Position numbers and translations under genes: made by a program. A DNA stretch of 64,000 nt from Chiua virens (Eukaryota; Basidiomycota; Agaricomycetes; Boletales; Boletaceae). Within the stretch, counting starts at the first letter, position 1; each line of letters begins with the position of its first letter. The stretch lies in contig JAHNUO010000009.1 in the NCBI GenBank assembly GCA_019787685.1, positions 1,178,001 through 1,242,000 of the forward strand, in the 5' to 3' direction. A model generated the notes under the pieces. It made no database searches. It saw only the letters and a list, made by a program, of their open reading frames with translations, and was not told the DNA's origin. Below are positions 50,501 to 64,000 of this stretch, piece by piece.

Positions 50501-53500
50501 GGTTGTTTCAGCAAGATTGTGTTCTGAAAAAGACCATGCACAGACAGCACACACTGTCTCTATGAAATGTGAGGGATCTATTTGCTCCTGCCACTTGTGA
50601 ATAATTATCTTCTTGAATTTGAAATTGTGAACCTATAGAAAGTATCCAGATTGCTCATTATTGGGAATTGTGATGCCAGCTTCCAGTCCTTCTCTTTCAT
50701 GACCATGATCACTCTGTTTTGACTGCCTCTTTTGAATGTGCAAAGAAAATAACAACTCCAGGTGGGAGCATGGTGCATTCATGTGAAGTATCCTGACATT
50801 TTGCCAGGGGGAAGCATGATGCTTAAAGACCAGATAAATTGCACTGCAACTGTAGCTTTCATACAGCCTCAGAAGGTCAAGCAGTGCTTGCTGACAAAGT
50901 CCATGCTGTGGGTAAATTCCATGAACCTGAAGGAGAAAATGTAAATGTGAAATTGTAAAATACTAGAACTCTTGCACTAGTAAATTGATATGAGGGGCAT
51001 ATACTAGATGGAAAGCTCCATGAGGGTACAAAGAGACAGGACTGATAGAATTGTAGTCCAGATGTTGAAAATCAAAATGTTGTTGAAGAATGCTGAAGTT
51101 GACATAGGTATTATTCAGCATTTCCTCAACTTCACACACAACCCTTACACTGTTGGGCAAAGAAGTGTTCATGGTAGAAATGAGCAACACACCTTCATCA
51201 GTCATTAAACTGATGGGTAGCAAGAACAAAAAATGACAGCATATCAGAGAAAAAGAGGGTCTACCAAGGGGCCTACACTCTAATGATTTCTATTCCTAAT
51301 GTCCAAAAAACACATCATGGGATGACATCATTTCAATCTGTTATGATATGCTGTGGAGCAAGCCACACATGCTGACGAAAACTCAATAGTTACCATATGA
51401 GGGCAAAGATAAGCAACAATTTTGCACAATGGTCCTGGACCATTCTTCAGAGGTCCAGGAATTGATTACTGATGTGCAATTGAAACCTATCTTGACTGTT
51501 ATGATGGATGAAGGTGAGTAGTTTGTGCATGTTTCTGTTGCTCCCAAATGCCTACTTTAGTTTATCTCATGACCCTCCTTCCTTCATGAATGATGCTCAC
51601 CATCACTCTTTCACCTTGGTGATACTCAAAAGTCTTCTACTGTCATTGTATTTTCCCCCAGTTCTTGTGAATTATATGGGAGTTTGTCCTGTCACCTCTG
51701 AGGACTCTTCTACTTTGTGTGACAATATCACTTTTTTTTTGACATTTGAAACTCTCTTACTTTTTACCATCTTATCCTTCATTGAACTCTAGTACAGTCC
51801 TAGTGGTTTGGCCCACTGCAATGGCATCTGAAATTCAACTGAACCCAACCATAGTAGCAAAAACAATCTTTATCCAACCTTTGTTGGCAACTACCATAAT
51901 GCAATTTTATGCTATACACAGTGCTACCACTCATGTGGAAAGTGCACCTATCACTACTTATAGGGAAGCACTTAGTGAGTTTTGCTTCTTCCTCATCTCT
52001 CCCCATGTAGTGTTTTAAAGTCTGGTCCAGTCTGGTTGTCCATGGTCCAAATGAGGCAACTGGTCCAAGACTGGTCTTAGTAAGCTTCCAAAAGCAGTAG
52101 GACGGACCAAAACCGCAAAAACTGATCCTAACAACTTTAACAAGTTTTTAGGACCAGTTTGGACCAGTTGTTCGCAAAGACCGGCTTAGTCATCTGTTTA
52201 CCGAATTTAGACTCAATTCTTTCCTCTCTGGGCGTCCAATGTTCATGGGAATCGGTCCAGAAATGACCGAGATATCATCGTTTTCGCATCACATGTTATC
52301 TATAGGGATTATCTGCTCATCTGCAATAGAGATCACAATCGAGATTGGTATGTTCGCACGATTCATGCTTTGTCATCAGTGTATGTAATGTAGAGTAGAC
52401 CCCTGGCGTGCTGTGGGTCCAATAATCATGAGAATCGGTTCATACATGGCTGAGCTATAGCCATTTCCGGGTTGGATGTCATATTTAGGGGGTACAAACT
52501 CGATTTTGATTGTAGAAATTCCAAATAAAGTGCCAAGACTGGGACCACCTGGACTGGTCCTGCAACTGGACCTTTAAACACTATCCCCATGGTCCCACAT
52601 GCAACTCAAATGTGCTGTCAGGAGTACCACCCTTGGCCACAGTGTGATTATATTATGATGTTATCCCTGGTGAGACCACCAACACCTTCCCAGGCACATA
52701 GGATCAGCTTGAGCCAAGGCTCTGAGGATCACAATAAAATTCAAAATACTGGATAGGTATCTACTGTATTAGTACCAGGGCAATTCATAAGCATTGTAGG
52801 AAACTAATAGTGGGTGGTGTGAGAAAGGTGGGATGATAGGTTCATCCCAAGGGGGGTTATACTTGAAGGGATTGATGGATTTTGGTTTGTCAATGTATCC
52901 TAGAGGTTGCTGAGTGATCCAAAATGAAAAGTGGTTGATGTAAAAGTATCTGGATGGAGTCGAGACAATGAGAGATTGATTTAAGGAGATGAGATGTGAG
53001 AAAGCAATAGAACAAGGTGAAAGGAGGTGAAAGGAATGATATCCAGCCCACTCACACATGGGAGAGTAGGCAGGTGATCTCCTGAATGAAAAAAGATGGT
53101 ATTTAATGTTTTAAAACATGGTTTTATAGTCCTGGGCACAACCCAGGACTTGTTAAAGGCAATCTAACCCTAGGTAAGTATACAGGATCGATGTAGGGTG
53201 AGTATTTAAGAAAAGGAATGTTAAACCTTGTAGATAACGAAAGAAAAGAAGGATATTGTGATAGGAACAACCTCAATAAGGCCAAATTGGATAGGACAAG
53301 TTAAATCAGATGAAGTGGAATACATACAATGAAACTGGATTGGATCGCATTGACTTGGGTTGGACTTGGTTTGGGTTTGGATGATCTGTAAGTGCTACAA
53401 ATAAAACCAGACTGGCATAAAGTCAACAGCGGATGGGAAGAGACATGATAGGATGTGATAGAGAGTGGGAAAAAGGTAGGTTGCAACCATAAGGAGTACT

Positions 53501-56500
53501 CAACTCCTACAGCATGATTTGTGCAAATATACCTATCTCAATTGTGATCTCTATTGCAGATGAGTAGATAACCCCTGTAGATAACATGTGATGTGAAAAT
53601 GATGATATCTTGGTCATTTCTGTACTGATTCCCACCAAAATTAGATGCCCAGAAAGGAAATAATCTAATCTAAACTACTGATGGTACACTGATGACTAAG
53701 CCAGTCTTTGTGAAAAACCAATCTGAACCAGTCCTAAAAAAAGTTGTGCAAGTTATTAGGACCTGTTTTTTGCAGTTTTGGTCTGGTCCTACTGCTTTTG
53801 GAAGCTTACTATGATAGGTCTGGTCTGGTTGCCTCATTTGGACCATGAAAAACCAGACCAGACTAGACTTTAAAACACTATGGATATTGAAGTTCTAATC
53901 TGAGTATGAACTACAGTAGATAAGAGATATAATTGCTATTAGATGATAAAGTATGTGTCATAGATAAGAACATGAGATGTTTAGGTTTGTGTGGTGGAAT
54001 GGAAAAGAGCATAGCAGTAATTAAATAAGAAGTTTATGATAGGAAAATAGAATACTGATTGTGGCAGCCAATCAGACATGTTTCTTTGGACAGCCATGAT
54101 ATGAGGCATGGATTGTAATTGTTTTAGAATGAATCAGATGTTAAGTCTATTTGAGGGTTAAACATTGAGATTGTAATACAAGATTTCTTTTTGTAATGTT
54201 ACCTACTTAGCACAAGTCTGAGGGCATTCCCAAGAACTATAAATAGTCTGTAATGACACAAATCCATTACCTTTTGCCCATGTACACTTGTCTCACATTG
54301 TTTTTGGTCAATGTTCATTTTCTCTCTTTTCCTCATGTTTTCTTAATCCAGATTTGGACTGCTGTGTTTATATATATATCTGTTTTGATCCAGATTTGCT
54401 CAGATTTATCCAGACTACAAAAAGCCTATTTTTTGTCATTCACTAACTCAGTGCAATCCCTGGGTCAAACAGAATTCCATTCCTTCACCTCCTTTCACTT
54501 TCTTTCAATCCTCCTAAGTCCTACACTCCAGCCAGGATTTCTTACCTTCATTGCACTTCCAAGGGTTCCACTTCTGGAAGTACCAGAATAACTAGTACAT
54601 ACCTTAGATACTACAATACAATTAGTTACCATCATGTATGCAGTACTACTAGTCTCTTACTACAGGTATTACATAGCATTACAGTAGATGTATAAACCTG
54701 TCCTACTGAGTATACAATATATAATATTCCTTTCTCTCCATTCTCCACAATATCATTTTGTGCTTAACCATCAGATAAGTCACCAGAGCAAGGGAGAGTT
54801 ACTTTATGAGGTTTTTTGTTGTGATTTATATAGTGATAGCAAAGTAGGGCAAAGGGTGTGCCATGAAGAGCAGAACCAATCAGAAAATACACAAAGGGAT
54901 TGTATAATGTGAAGGCAGCAGATGATAACAAAGATAAAATGACAACATGTAAAGCCATTGGGAGATAACAAGAAAGAAATGGCTAATATATGATAGAATC
55001 AGGAATGGAGTGGAATAGGTGGTGTGCCATAAATGGAACTAGGTGCATCAGTGATAAAGATCATGTAAGCAGAATACTATATGGCAAACATGGGCAAGGG
55101 GGAAGGCAGACAAAAATAAACATAGTAAGGAAAGCACAGTGACAAGCATAGTGAATTGAAGCAAGAAAAGAAACAAAAAAGAGTAAATTGTAACAGTTTT
55201 ACTGTTGCTAGGGCAGTGGCATTGGTGAGCTTCTTGGGTTAAGCAGTCCTAATAAAGCATTGACTTGTGTGCATGACACAATTGATGTGGTATTGTACAG
55301 ATTGGAATACAAGGTGGTCACCAGTCTACATGTTATGGTAATCATAGATTTCATTATCCTAGAGAAGATCAACATTGATGTAACAGAGGAGAATTATTGG
55401 AGAGGGATGGGTGAGTTTGGTAAGTGGCAGGATTCATTGGTAGTAATGGGGGTGACTGGTTCAGGAGTAAAGATAGTGATGGTTTTAGCAACCCAATTAA
55501 CAGTTGGCTTGGTTGCTTTCAACCAGGGAAGGCCTAAGATAATGTTCTCAGTTTGTCATATACCATTCCATCTTCATTCCTCCAGATACAACTCCAACTC
55601 TCTTAGATGTTAACTCCTGGTTAATCTCCCTAAGGATGCAACTCTGTGACCCCAGACTTTCATTACCTATATATGTTTTCTCTTTTCATTTAGTACATAA
55701 ACCTATGTCTTGCTTACAAGCACAACTCTGGCTTCCTCAGTACCCAAATCACCTCCAATTATTTAGTTTCCTGATATCTATCTTACTCAGATTTAGTCAT
55801 ACTCCATTTCTTCATATTATTTCTTCACTCCACTTTATGTATGTGTTGAGTCCTACTTTGATCTCCATTCTCTGCATGTCTGTAAATACAGGGACAGATT
55901 GTGACAAGGGCATACCACGTACAATGAAGCCAAGTCCCATCTGACACTACAATGCCAGAGATCTGGAGTTGACAACCTCTGAGTTGCATGGTCTCTAACA
56001 CAGTTCCACAGTGGATGATATAGAACTTAACACATTGGAGGACCCCACCAAGGGTGAGACAAAGGGTGGTGGTGAAGTGAGTATCACAGTCTTTGTTCAA
56101 GATTTAATCAATGTTCTGTAGAAATAGGTATTGGTGGTTGATGTAGTTTATCCTGGCTTCTAAGTCAATGAAAGTGTAGGTTTTGTCTTTGGAGGTAGCA
56201 GCTAAGCTCAATAGGACAGGGATTTGAATGGATTGAGAAGAGAGTTCAGCTACTATTACATGGTTATGTGAACAGGAAGATACTGGCATCAAATCAGTCT
56301 TTCTCCTTAAAACCCATGATCATTCAATAATTTCTTGTTGCAGCAAGCAATCTCATAGGCATGCTCCTACTGCATATTGAAGTGGATAGCTTGAGTGTAC
56401 CACTTATTGATGGTGGTATGTATGGTATCCATTCCTTGGATCTAACACATAAGCAAGAGAAGGAGGCTAGTGGCAAAGAAGTTGATTAGGACAAGTAAGG

Positions 56501-59500
56501 CCAGAAGTGACAACTTTGTTTTTGAATGAAGAGACATATACTAGAAGGTCATCATTCTTTGAAATGTGAGTAGTGGAGAGCCCAGCATTTGTGTTGCCCT
56601 TAATGTTGTGGTAATCAAAGCTAGTGTGAAACTCAGCTTCTAGGTGACCCATGTCCTGAAGGGCATGGCCATAAGTGCTTTAGCTTGACAGGTCTTGTCC
56701 AAGGTCTTGGCAGAGCTTTCCATCATAAATGAAAGCCTGAGAGCAAAGGTGATCTTCTTGTTGTCATTGTCATAGATTGGTTCATTAACAAACCTTTGGA
56801 TGACTTTCTGAGGTGAAGTTCAGTAGGTTTATTTCCAGATATGGTAGTACTGGATAAGAAAGTTAGTGTGGGAAATGATGTGGGTGTATAGATGGCTGAT
56901 CTTTAGAGAGAAGGTGGGCCAGACAGGGGGTTCCTAGCTGTTATAGGTGACAGCAAGGAGGCAAGGTTGGCTTATGAGATTGCAAGAAGCTAACTAGATA
57001 AGTTTTGGATTTCCTTGTCAGAATTGCTAATGTGAATATCAAGGTCAGAGTCACTCTCCTAGGGTTCAGGAAAGTATGAGGAGAGTTCAGGATAGTTGTC
57101 TGAAATGTCAGAGGGTTGGTTATTAGACATTCAAGAACTTCATAAGAGATGGATAGATGAAAGGGTCATCCAGCAATGGTGGGCAGCTAACTGCACAATG
57201 GTAGGCTAATATTCAAGAGTAGCATAGGCTACTGACAATACAAGAGAACTCAGGCATTGCTAAGGTATACTGTGGGAAATCTATACCTGAGGCAACAAGG
57301 AATTTTTCTTGTGATCAAGGTGGATAAGGAGACAAGATGTTGGTTGATGCAATAAAGGACTTCCCTTAGGAGAAGGGTGGATAAGAAGGATATAAGACAT
57401 TACTCAGGTAAGAATGAAGAGATCAAGACTGAGGGACAGGAGTATTGATGTAGGGTGTATATAGTGTGAAGCAAATGAGAGAAAAGGGTATTCTGAGAAG
57501 AGCAAAACCAATCATAAATGAAACAAGTGAATTATACAATGTGAAGACAATGGATGATGATAAAAATGAAATGACTAAATGCAATGCCATTGAAGGATGA
57601 CAAGAAAAGAATGACTAATTTATGATGAGATTGGATATGAAATAAGGATAGGTGGAATACTGTCAATAGAACTAGGTGCATCAGCAATAAGGGTCATGTA
57701 TGTAAGTAGAATGCCATACAGCTTGTATGAGCAAAGAATGAAAGTAAAGATAGGAATGCAGCAAGGAAAGCATACACAGCATAATAAATCAAGCAAAGAA
57801 AAAGATGATAAATTGTAACATGTGTGAGTTGTGGTAAGTCATTATAAAAAGCATAGCCTTGTATGGCAGAATAGAAGGTTGGCAATGAGGATAGAATGAG
57901 GTTTGGAGATTAATGTAAAAGGAATGTGGTTGGATCTGAGATGTGAAGAGATGAAGGTATGAAGGATAGGTTAACATCTTGGTTGGTTCAAGAGGAAATT
58001 AAATAATTGTCTGTGGAATGAGTTATCAAAGTGTGTGATTACAATAACAGCCATGAAGAGGAGATGATATTATAATGTAATAATGATGTGACACATTGAC
58101 ACATTGACAACCTGTCATGTTTGTCTTCTTCCTTTGTGCATTGGTTCATTTAGCCAACCTATCAGTAACAAACCAATGACACTGTGGACAACACAGCGAC
58201 AAGAACATGTCATGATATGCACTATTCCTTTGCCTTAGGCTCACGTGCCAATTCAAACCATAGCTCAGGCTCAAGTCTTAGCTTTCAGGCTGGGCTGAAC
58301 CCCTACTGCTGAAGGCTCTTAAGGGCTCAGGACCTAGCCTGTGATTTCTCAAGGCGCAAGCCCTAACAAGCCAAGCCCAAGCTGGGACTTTTATGCCAAG
58401 CCAGGCTGGCACAGCACTAGATCCACCCCATATTTCATGCTTCTTTCTGTTATTGTCCTATTGTAAAACTGAAACCTATAGTCTAAACTTCCTGAAACTC
58501 CCACCTGATCTTGTCATGGGCAAAAAAAAAAATATGAAATTGAGCATATCTTGAAATACACTCAGAACCCATGGAATCACAAATTCCTGATCCAATGGAA
58601 GGGCTACTTTGCAGTGGATGACTTCTGAATCTAACCTAGGAAATGCCAAGGATACCATTGATGCTTATACATGTCTCCATCACTAGTATTTCCCCTCAAT
58701 TCGATTCACCTCCATACCACTACTGTGCCTATCATGCTTATTGCTTTGACCTAAACCCAAACCCACTATCTTTGTCCAATCTGTAATCTACTGTTCATGC
58801 TTTACCCCCAATTTCAACAATGAAATAATCAACTCCATCCCAGTCTATATCCTGCCACTGTCTCTCCCAGTCCCTACTCTACCACCACCATTATTATCAT
58901 CATACTCTCTCTATCTCTACCAAATCATTTCTCACAGAGTTCTCCTGATCTATTTCTCCAGCTGTTCTTGCAGTTGCTTCTGCTGGATGGGAAGCCCCTG
59001 ATATATACACTTGGTCTTCTTTGCCTACTCAACACATTTGTTCTCCTATTATCATGGTAGATCTCCCTACCATTCATGTTTTATCTGAGCTTCTAGCCTA
59101 ACCTCCAAGAAGTTTAACCACATGCATTGTCTCCTTTTAGATTCCCATGTGATGTTCCTGGTTGAGCATCACCTAGATTTTGACTCCCTACTCCACATAT
59201 TGTACCTAGCATACCTTTAGTACAAGCACATTACCTTTATCTAGTCCAACCTCACTGGACCCCAAGTAAATACCCACCTCTTCTTGGCTGTGACCAGCCA
59301 AATCCATGAGAACATCTATGCCTCTCTTGAGCACATCCTTTATCAGATACAAATGGGAGAATTCCTTAACAACCTCCATTGCTGTGGGAACTCTCCATCA
59401 TGCTGGATGTCCCCATTGCAAATTTGACTTTGGTATCTTCTCCCTCTACTCAAGAGATCCTTACTATCAACTATACCAAGGTTGAACATGTGTTTTAAAC

Positions 59501-62500
59501 TGGACAGATCACTCTCCCTGAAAACCATCCTCACTTCTGTGAAGCCTGCTATGAATACTGAAAGCTTAGTCATGTATGTGTCACTTGCAACATGTATCAA
59601 TACCCTATTTGTCTCAATTGGGTCCCTAGTCACATCTAGAGCCAATGTCTAGGATGACCTCATATATGCACTCATATTTCCCTGACATTATGTCTGTTTT
59701 TTCTCTCCTACTGCTAGTGCCTGGTGTTAGAATAGGCCAGTTCTAAGGGACCCAGTTGTTCTGAGAGCAGAGTTACTGCTTTGGTTAGTTATCTGAGGGT
59801 TGAGCTTAGAATGATGTTATAGAGAATTGGAAGAGAAAAAGATTCTATTCTGTATACACAGTAGACAATATTTATACACCTACTGTGATGCTATGCTATA
59901 CCTGTAGTAAGGAGTAATGGTATTGCATGAATGATTATAACTAATTGTATTATGGTACCTAAGGAACTGTAACTAGTCTATAGTTGTTCTGGTACTTCTG
60001 GAGTATAGAAACCTATACCTATCCTTGCTACATTTATCTTCACTTATCTCTTTACCCATACATACTGTATAATATCCCACTTATGCATTCCCTATTAGTG
60101 ATATATGTACCTAGTTCTATTTATGGTGTTCTACCTATCCTACCTAATATCCATTTCTATTGTACATACTCATTTCTTTCTTGTCATTTCATTTTCATCA
60201 TTTGTCTGCTGCCTTTATATCATATAATTCCCTTGTTCTATTTATGATTGGTTTTGCTCTTCTTAGAACACCCTTTGCTATTCCTTGCCTCACTATATAT
60301 ATGCTATGACAATACTCCTGTACTCTAGTCTTGATCTACTCAATCTTACCTGAGTAATGTTTTGTCTCCTCTTTATTCACTCTTTACCCAAGAAAAGTCA
60401 CTTGTTGCATATACCAATGTCTTCACTTCTTACCTACCCTGATCACAAGAGAAATTCTTTGTTGCCTCAGGTATAGATTCCCAATGGCATACCTCAGCAA
60501 TGCCTGAGTTCCCTCATCTTGTTAGTAGCCTATGCTAGCTATCCCAACTCTTACTCTCAGCCCTAGTACATACCTTATACGTTAGTGGTAGTTGTTTGAG
60601 TTATTATAGCTACTAGGATACTTGGGAACCTTTGAGTCTATGGTAGGCCCTACCCAGGAGTATTGTAACAACAAGCCTTAGGTTGGGTTAAACAATAACA
60701 TTACAAATGATTAATCAAATTAGATGACCCCAGAAGCTCAAGTCCTCTATATTTAGACTTGGACTTCCCAAGTTCCTTGGATTCAGCTAGAAATACCTTC
60801 TGTAATGAATATAATTTGGATAACATCAGTATGACATGTTGTCAAGTAATACAATATCTTGTCCAGATAGACATAGGTGCCATTGGCCTAGACATCTGTG
60901 CAAGTGAAGCTAGAATGGCTGCAAGCATTGATATCACCACAAGGAAGTAAAACCTAAGCCAAAATCTGGGTATGATAGCACTCTGAATTCACATGTCTAT
61001 CATTGATTTCTTACTAAGGGAGCAGTATACATTGAGGTTGGTTGAGTTGAACTAGACATACAAGTATTTATGCCATTACACTACCTGACAGGTTGTGTAC
61101 ATGAACATTAGCAAATACAGGTGAGCCTGTCCAGTTCTGTCTAGTACTGCCCAGTTTCATAGTAGTCATAGTGAGGTCCCATGTACTAATCAGTAATTTG
61201 ACCATAGTCTTATTTGCACTTGACAGTACTTATTCAGCTTATTAACTATTCTGAGGGAAAATAAGTCTAGCCTATGCAAGTTGTCCAAGGCTACTTGATC
61301 CCTTGAATCTAACTTGCATGGCTTTTATTATTGCAATTTTCACACCTGAGATGATTATCTCAATGAGTAAAAGCAAAAAAGTCACTAAGTCAGGCTATTC
61401 ATTGGAAAAATGAAATAGGTACAGAAAGTTATCAAAGGCAGATAGAAATAAGAGTTTAGCAGGGAGGGAATTGATCCAGTAGCAAAATTGATTGCAGTGA
61501 CTCAGGTATACTCAGGTATAACTTTACAAACAATCAGATTTAATCTAGAGAATTTTCAGGTATCTCCATATGGTCTAACTTTCAGAAATAATTACCAAAG
61601 TACAGTGCATGGATCAGTGACATTGAGATTATAGCTGCCAGTGGTTGAATAAGGAGGGGCTGAGCAATGCATATGACTCAATGATATCAGTAGTATTTTT
61701 AGGGTGTGTTACGATTCATCTTTTTCTTTGCTTTTCTTGCTACTTTCACCACGCTCGGTACTACAGGTACCTCCTATGTTCAATCCGCAAGGCTTACCCT
61801 TGCTTCGGATTACTCAGCAAGGGCTTAACCCTTTGCCCTGCTTTTCCCTTTCTTCTGTCGTTGATCTGATTACGCGACTCCAGCCCAACCCATTGTTCTG
61901 TCATTGCTTCCTTTCTTCTGCTTCCTGATCTGCTAAGGATCACCTTCATTTCCGTTGTCATTTGGACAGCTTCCGTGATTTACCTTTTATGCTTTCGTCC
62001 GTCTGGTGCTTCTGCCCTGCACGACTCCTTTTGGCCCTTTGTCTGTTCTGCTCTTCCTGGCCACCCTTTTGGACAGTTGGTCTGTGCACTACTTTCGTAG
62101 TATAAATACTGCACAGTGATACTCCTGTACCTCAGTCTTCATCTATGCAATCTAGCTAGTATCACTGCTCCTCTTCGGGCTTAACCTAAGCCATCCCTTG
62201 TCGCTGCGACCAACGTCCAGCATCTCGGTCCACCCCGATCGCAAGGGGCAGTCTCGGTCCTTCGGGTATAGATTCCCAACAGGACGCTCTTAGGCAACAT
62301 CCTAAGTTCTAACTCATCTCACTGGTAGCAATCCGCTGACCAGTAGCCCTCCTTGAACTCTACAGTGCGCCATGTATCAAGTGGTGGTTATTTGAGTTAT
62401 CGCAGCCGCTTGGTACTTAGCGCTTTGTGCATCTATGCTAGGCCCTACCCGGGACTATCGTAACAGGGTGCTTCTTGATGAGTGTGGTGATATATGCTCA

Positions 62501-64000
62501 TATTGGTTACCTTGCTGAGCATCCTTGGCAGCATGATTTCCCCCTTCTTCTTTGCCATTTCCTTCATAGTATCCTGGATATTAATGAGGCCATCACAAAC
62601 AAGGGTGAATACATGCTCAAGCTTTGATAACAAAATCAGCACATTAGATTAAATGATGTAAAACTGTAGTCAATGCAAGCAAAATGACACTCTTCATACT
62701 GTAATATTTTTGCAGTGTTATAGTTCTGTCATATTCCAGAAATCCTATCAACAAGTCTGACTCCTCTATTTTAAACTTCAACACTTTGTACCTGAATTCC
62801 CACAACTCCGGAGCATTCTCAGTGCTCCTCCTTCAACTCCAGACCTCCAGACTTGTACTCCAAATATCTCTCAGATCTCCTTTGTTCCTTTTTATCCTAG
62901 TATACATTCTGTATTCCTGTGTCTTGCTTAGGAGCACAGCTCTAGCTTTCATACATATCCAACTTCTTCTGGCTACTTACTTTCCCATCATCCATCTTAC
63001 TCAGCTCTTTGGTCATTCTTCATTTCTCCAACTTACTCATCTTCTAAACTCCTTAGTAACATCCTTTGATCTCCAAGTATGTATATAAACTTAGTTACTC
63101 CTCTTGTAACTTCAGCTTAATTATCAACATAGATGAATTCCTCCTAATTATCTTCAAACTCCTGAAGGTCCGAGCAACTTCTCTTGTTCATCCCAAACTC
63201 TTCCAAACTACTTCCATAAATCCAGGACACAACACTAGTAAGGGGGCAGCACATAAGCTGAACCCAATAGCCTACCTGAATATTTGGACTCTAAGATAAT
63301 CCCTATCTCCAGAGTACATTCCAGAGGAACATAGTCTTAACAAGTTCCCAAAGATGGGACATTAATAGCATAAAGCTTGGGTTTTGCTTGAATATGTATT
63401 TGTGATGAGTGTGAGGATAAAGTCAGAGTGAAAACTATGGGTAGGATTGGGATTGTCATAGTCTTCATATGTGAATGGAAAAGATGGCAGAGAAATCAGA
63501 TGTGTGGCAATTTTCAGATTTAAGTAGTTGCAGTCTTTTGACTTTAAAAGAAAAAAAAAACAGAACTGATGAAAAACTGCTCCAGACTGGTCTTTTGGTA
63601 GGATTGATCCAAGCACTTCTTGAGGGGTATATCCTGGAATGTTTCCAGATGTTTCCAGATTTATTGGAATTTCAAGGACTGATTTTTGTTTTTATCCCCC
63701 TAGATCAACATCTGACCTGAAATCAGTCATAGTATCTGATGTGTTATGAACCAAATCTCATGCCAATGAGGCCAATCTAATGATATCATGTTGTCATTGT
63801 GTTATGTTATTGACATCTTGGTGTTGTAGATAAGGAGGATAAAGAAGAGGATAAAGGTGGGAGAGAAGAGAGAAGAGGGGGAGGAAATGGACACAACATG
63901 TCACATCATTGTTACATTATGTCCAAATGAGAAGGTGATGGCATCACATTGTTGTTGTCATTATCATGTGTAGGGTAGTAGAACAAATGCTGGAGTCTGT

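Overview
The window looks like a transposon-choked, gene-poor stretch of a filamentous basidiomycete genome, most likely an Agaricomycete. Support: short 47-54 bp spliceosomal introns with GTAAG-type donors, a FunK1 fungal kinase fragment, chromodomain Ty3/gypsy elements, a copia element with UBN2-type gag, and multicopy Spt5-like KOW sequences. I cannot name the species. No intact host gene was found. No tRNA, rRNA or CRISPR array was seen.

Layout: 1-2.8 kb holds a degraded Ty1/copia element on the minus strand, with a gypsy gag scrap beyond it. 3.7-5.0 kb is a FunK1 kinase pseudogene with a solo LTR beside it. 5.9-6.25 kb is a LINE endonuclease fragment. 9.0-9.9 and 16.0-16.9 kb are inverted copies of the N-terminal part of an Spt5-like gene; the right copy continues to about 19.4 kb. 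Between them lies a decayed ATPase-like gene split by another solo LTR. 19.44-23.12 kb is a complete Tc1/mariner-superfamily element with about 60-bp inverted repeats, TA duplications, a decayed DDE transposase and a second, convergent cargo gene. 23-33 kb is mostly unrecognised AT-rich sequence with a copia 3' end and a solo LTR.

The centrepiece is 34649-41567: a structurally complete Ty3/gypsy chromovirus on the minus strand, with 431-bp LTRs differing at 2 sites and a perfect TATGC target duplication. It carries two extra ORFs between the leader and gag (188 aa and an 89-aa membrane protein, in one frame, separated by a single TAG), then gag, a GGGAAAA -1 frameshift site, and protease-RT-RNase H-integrase-chromodomain. 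The sequence just downstream of the 5' LTR is complementary over exactly 11 nt to the predicted 5' end of its own transcript, the signature of Tf1/sushi-type self-priming. Two 1-nt frameshifts bracket the RT active-site region. It sits inside an HFM1/MER3 meiotic helicase pseudogene, which a second LTR (42877-43397) also interrupts. Facing it are pseudogenes of BRR2 and of a LIM-domain RhoGAP, both with recognisable introns.

47-64 kb holds three copies of a TA-flanked non-coding DNA-transposon family, a 335-bp mariner MITE retaining the last codons of its transposase, a 5'-truncated gypsy relative with its 3' LTR, an internally deleted second gypsy family with nested repeats, and a CpG-rich 759-bp solo LTR with perfect GGGTG duplications. 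Overall, young insertions keep CpG while older copies and pseudogenes have lost it through C-to-T/G-to-A changes, and several pseudogene stop codons are best explained the same way.
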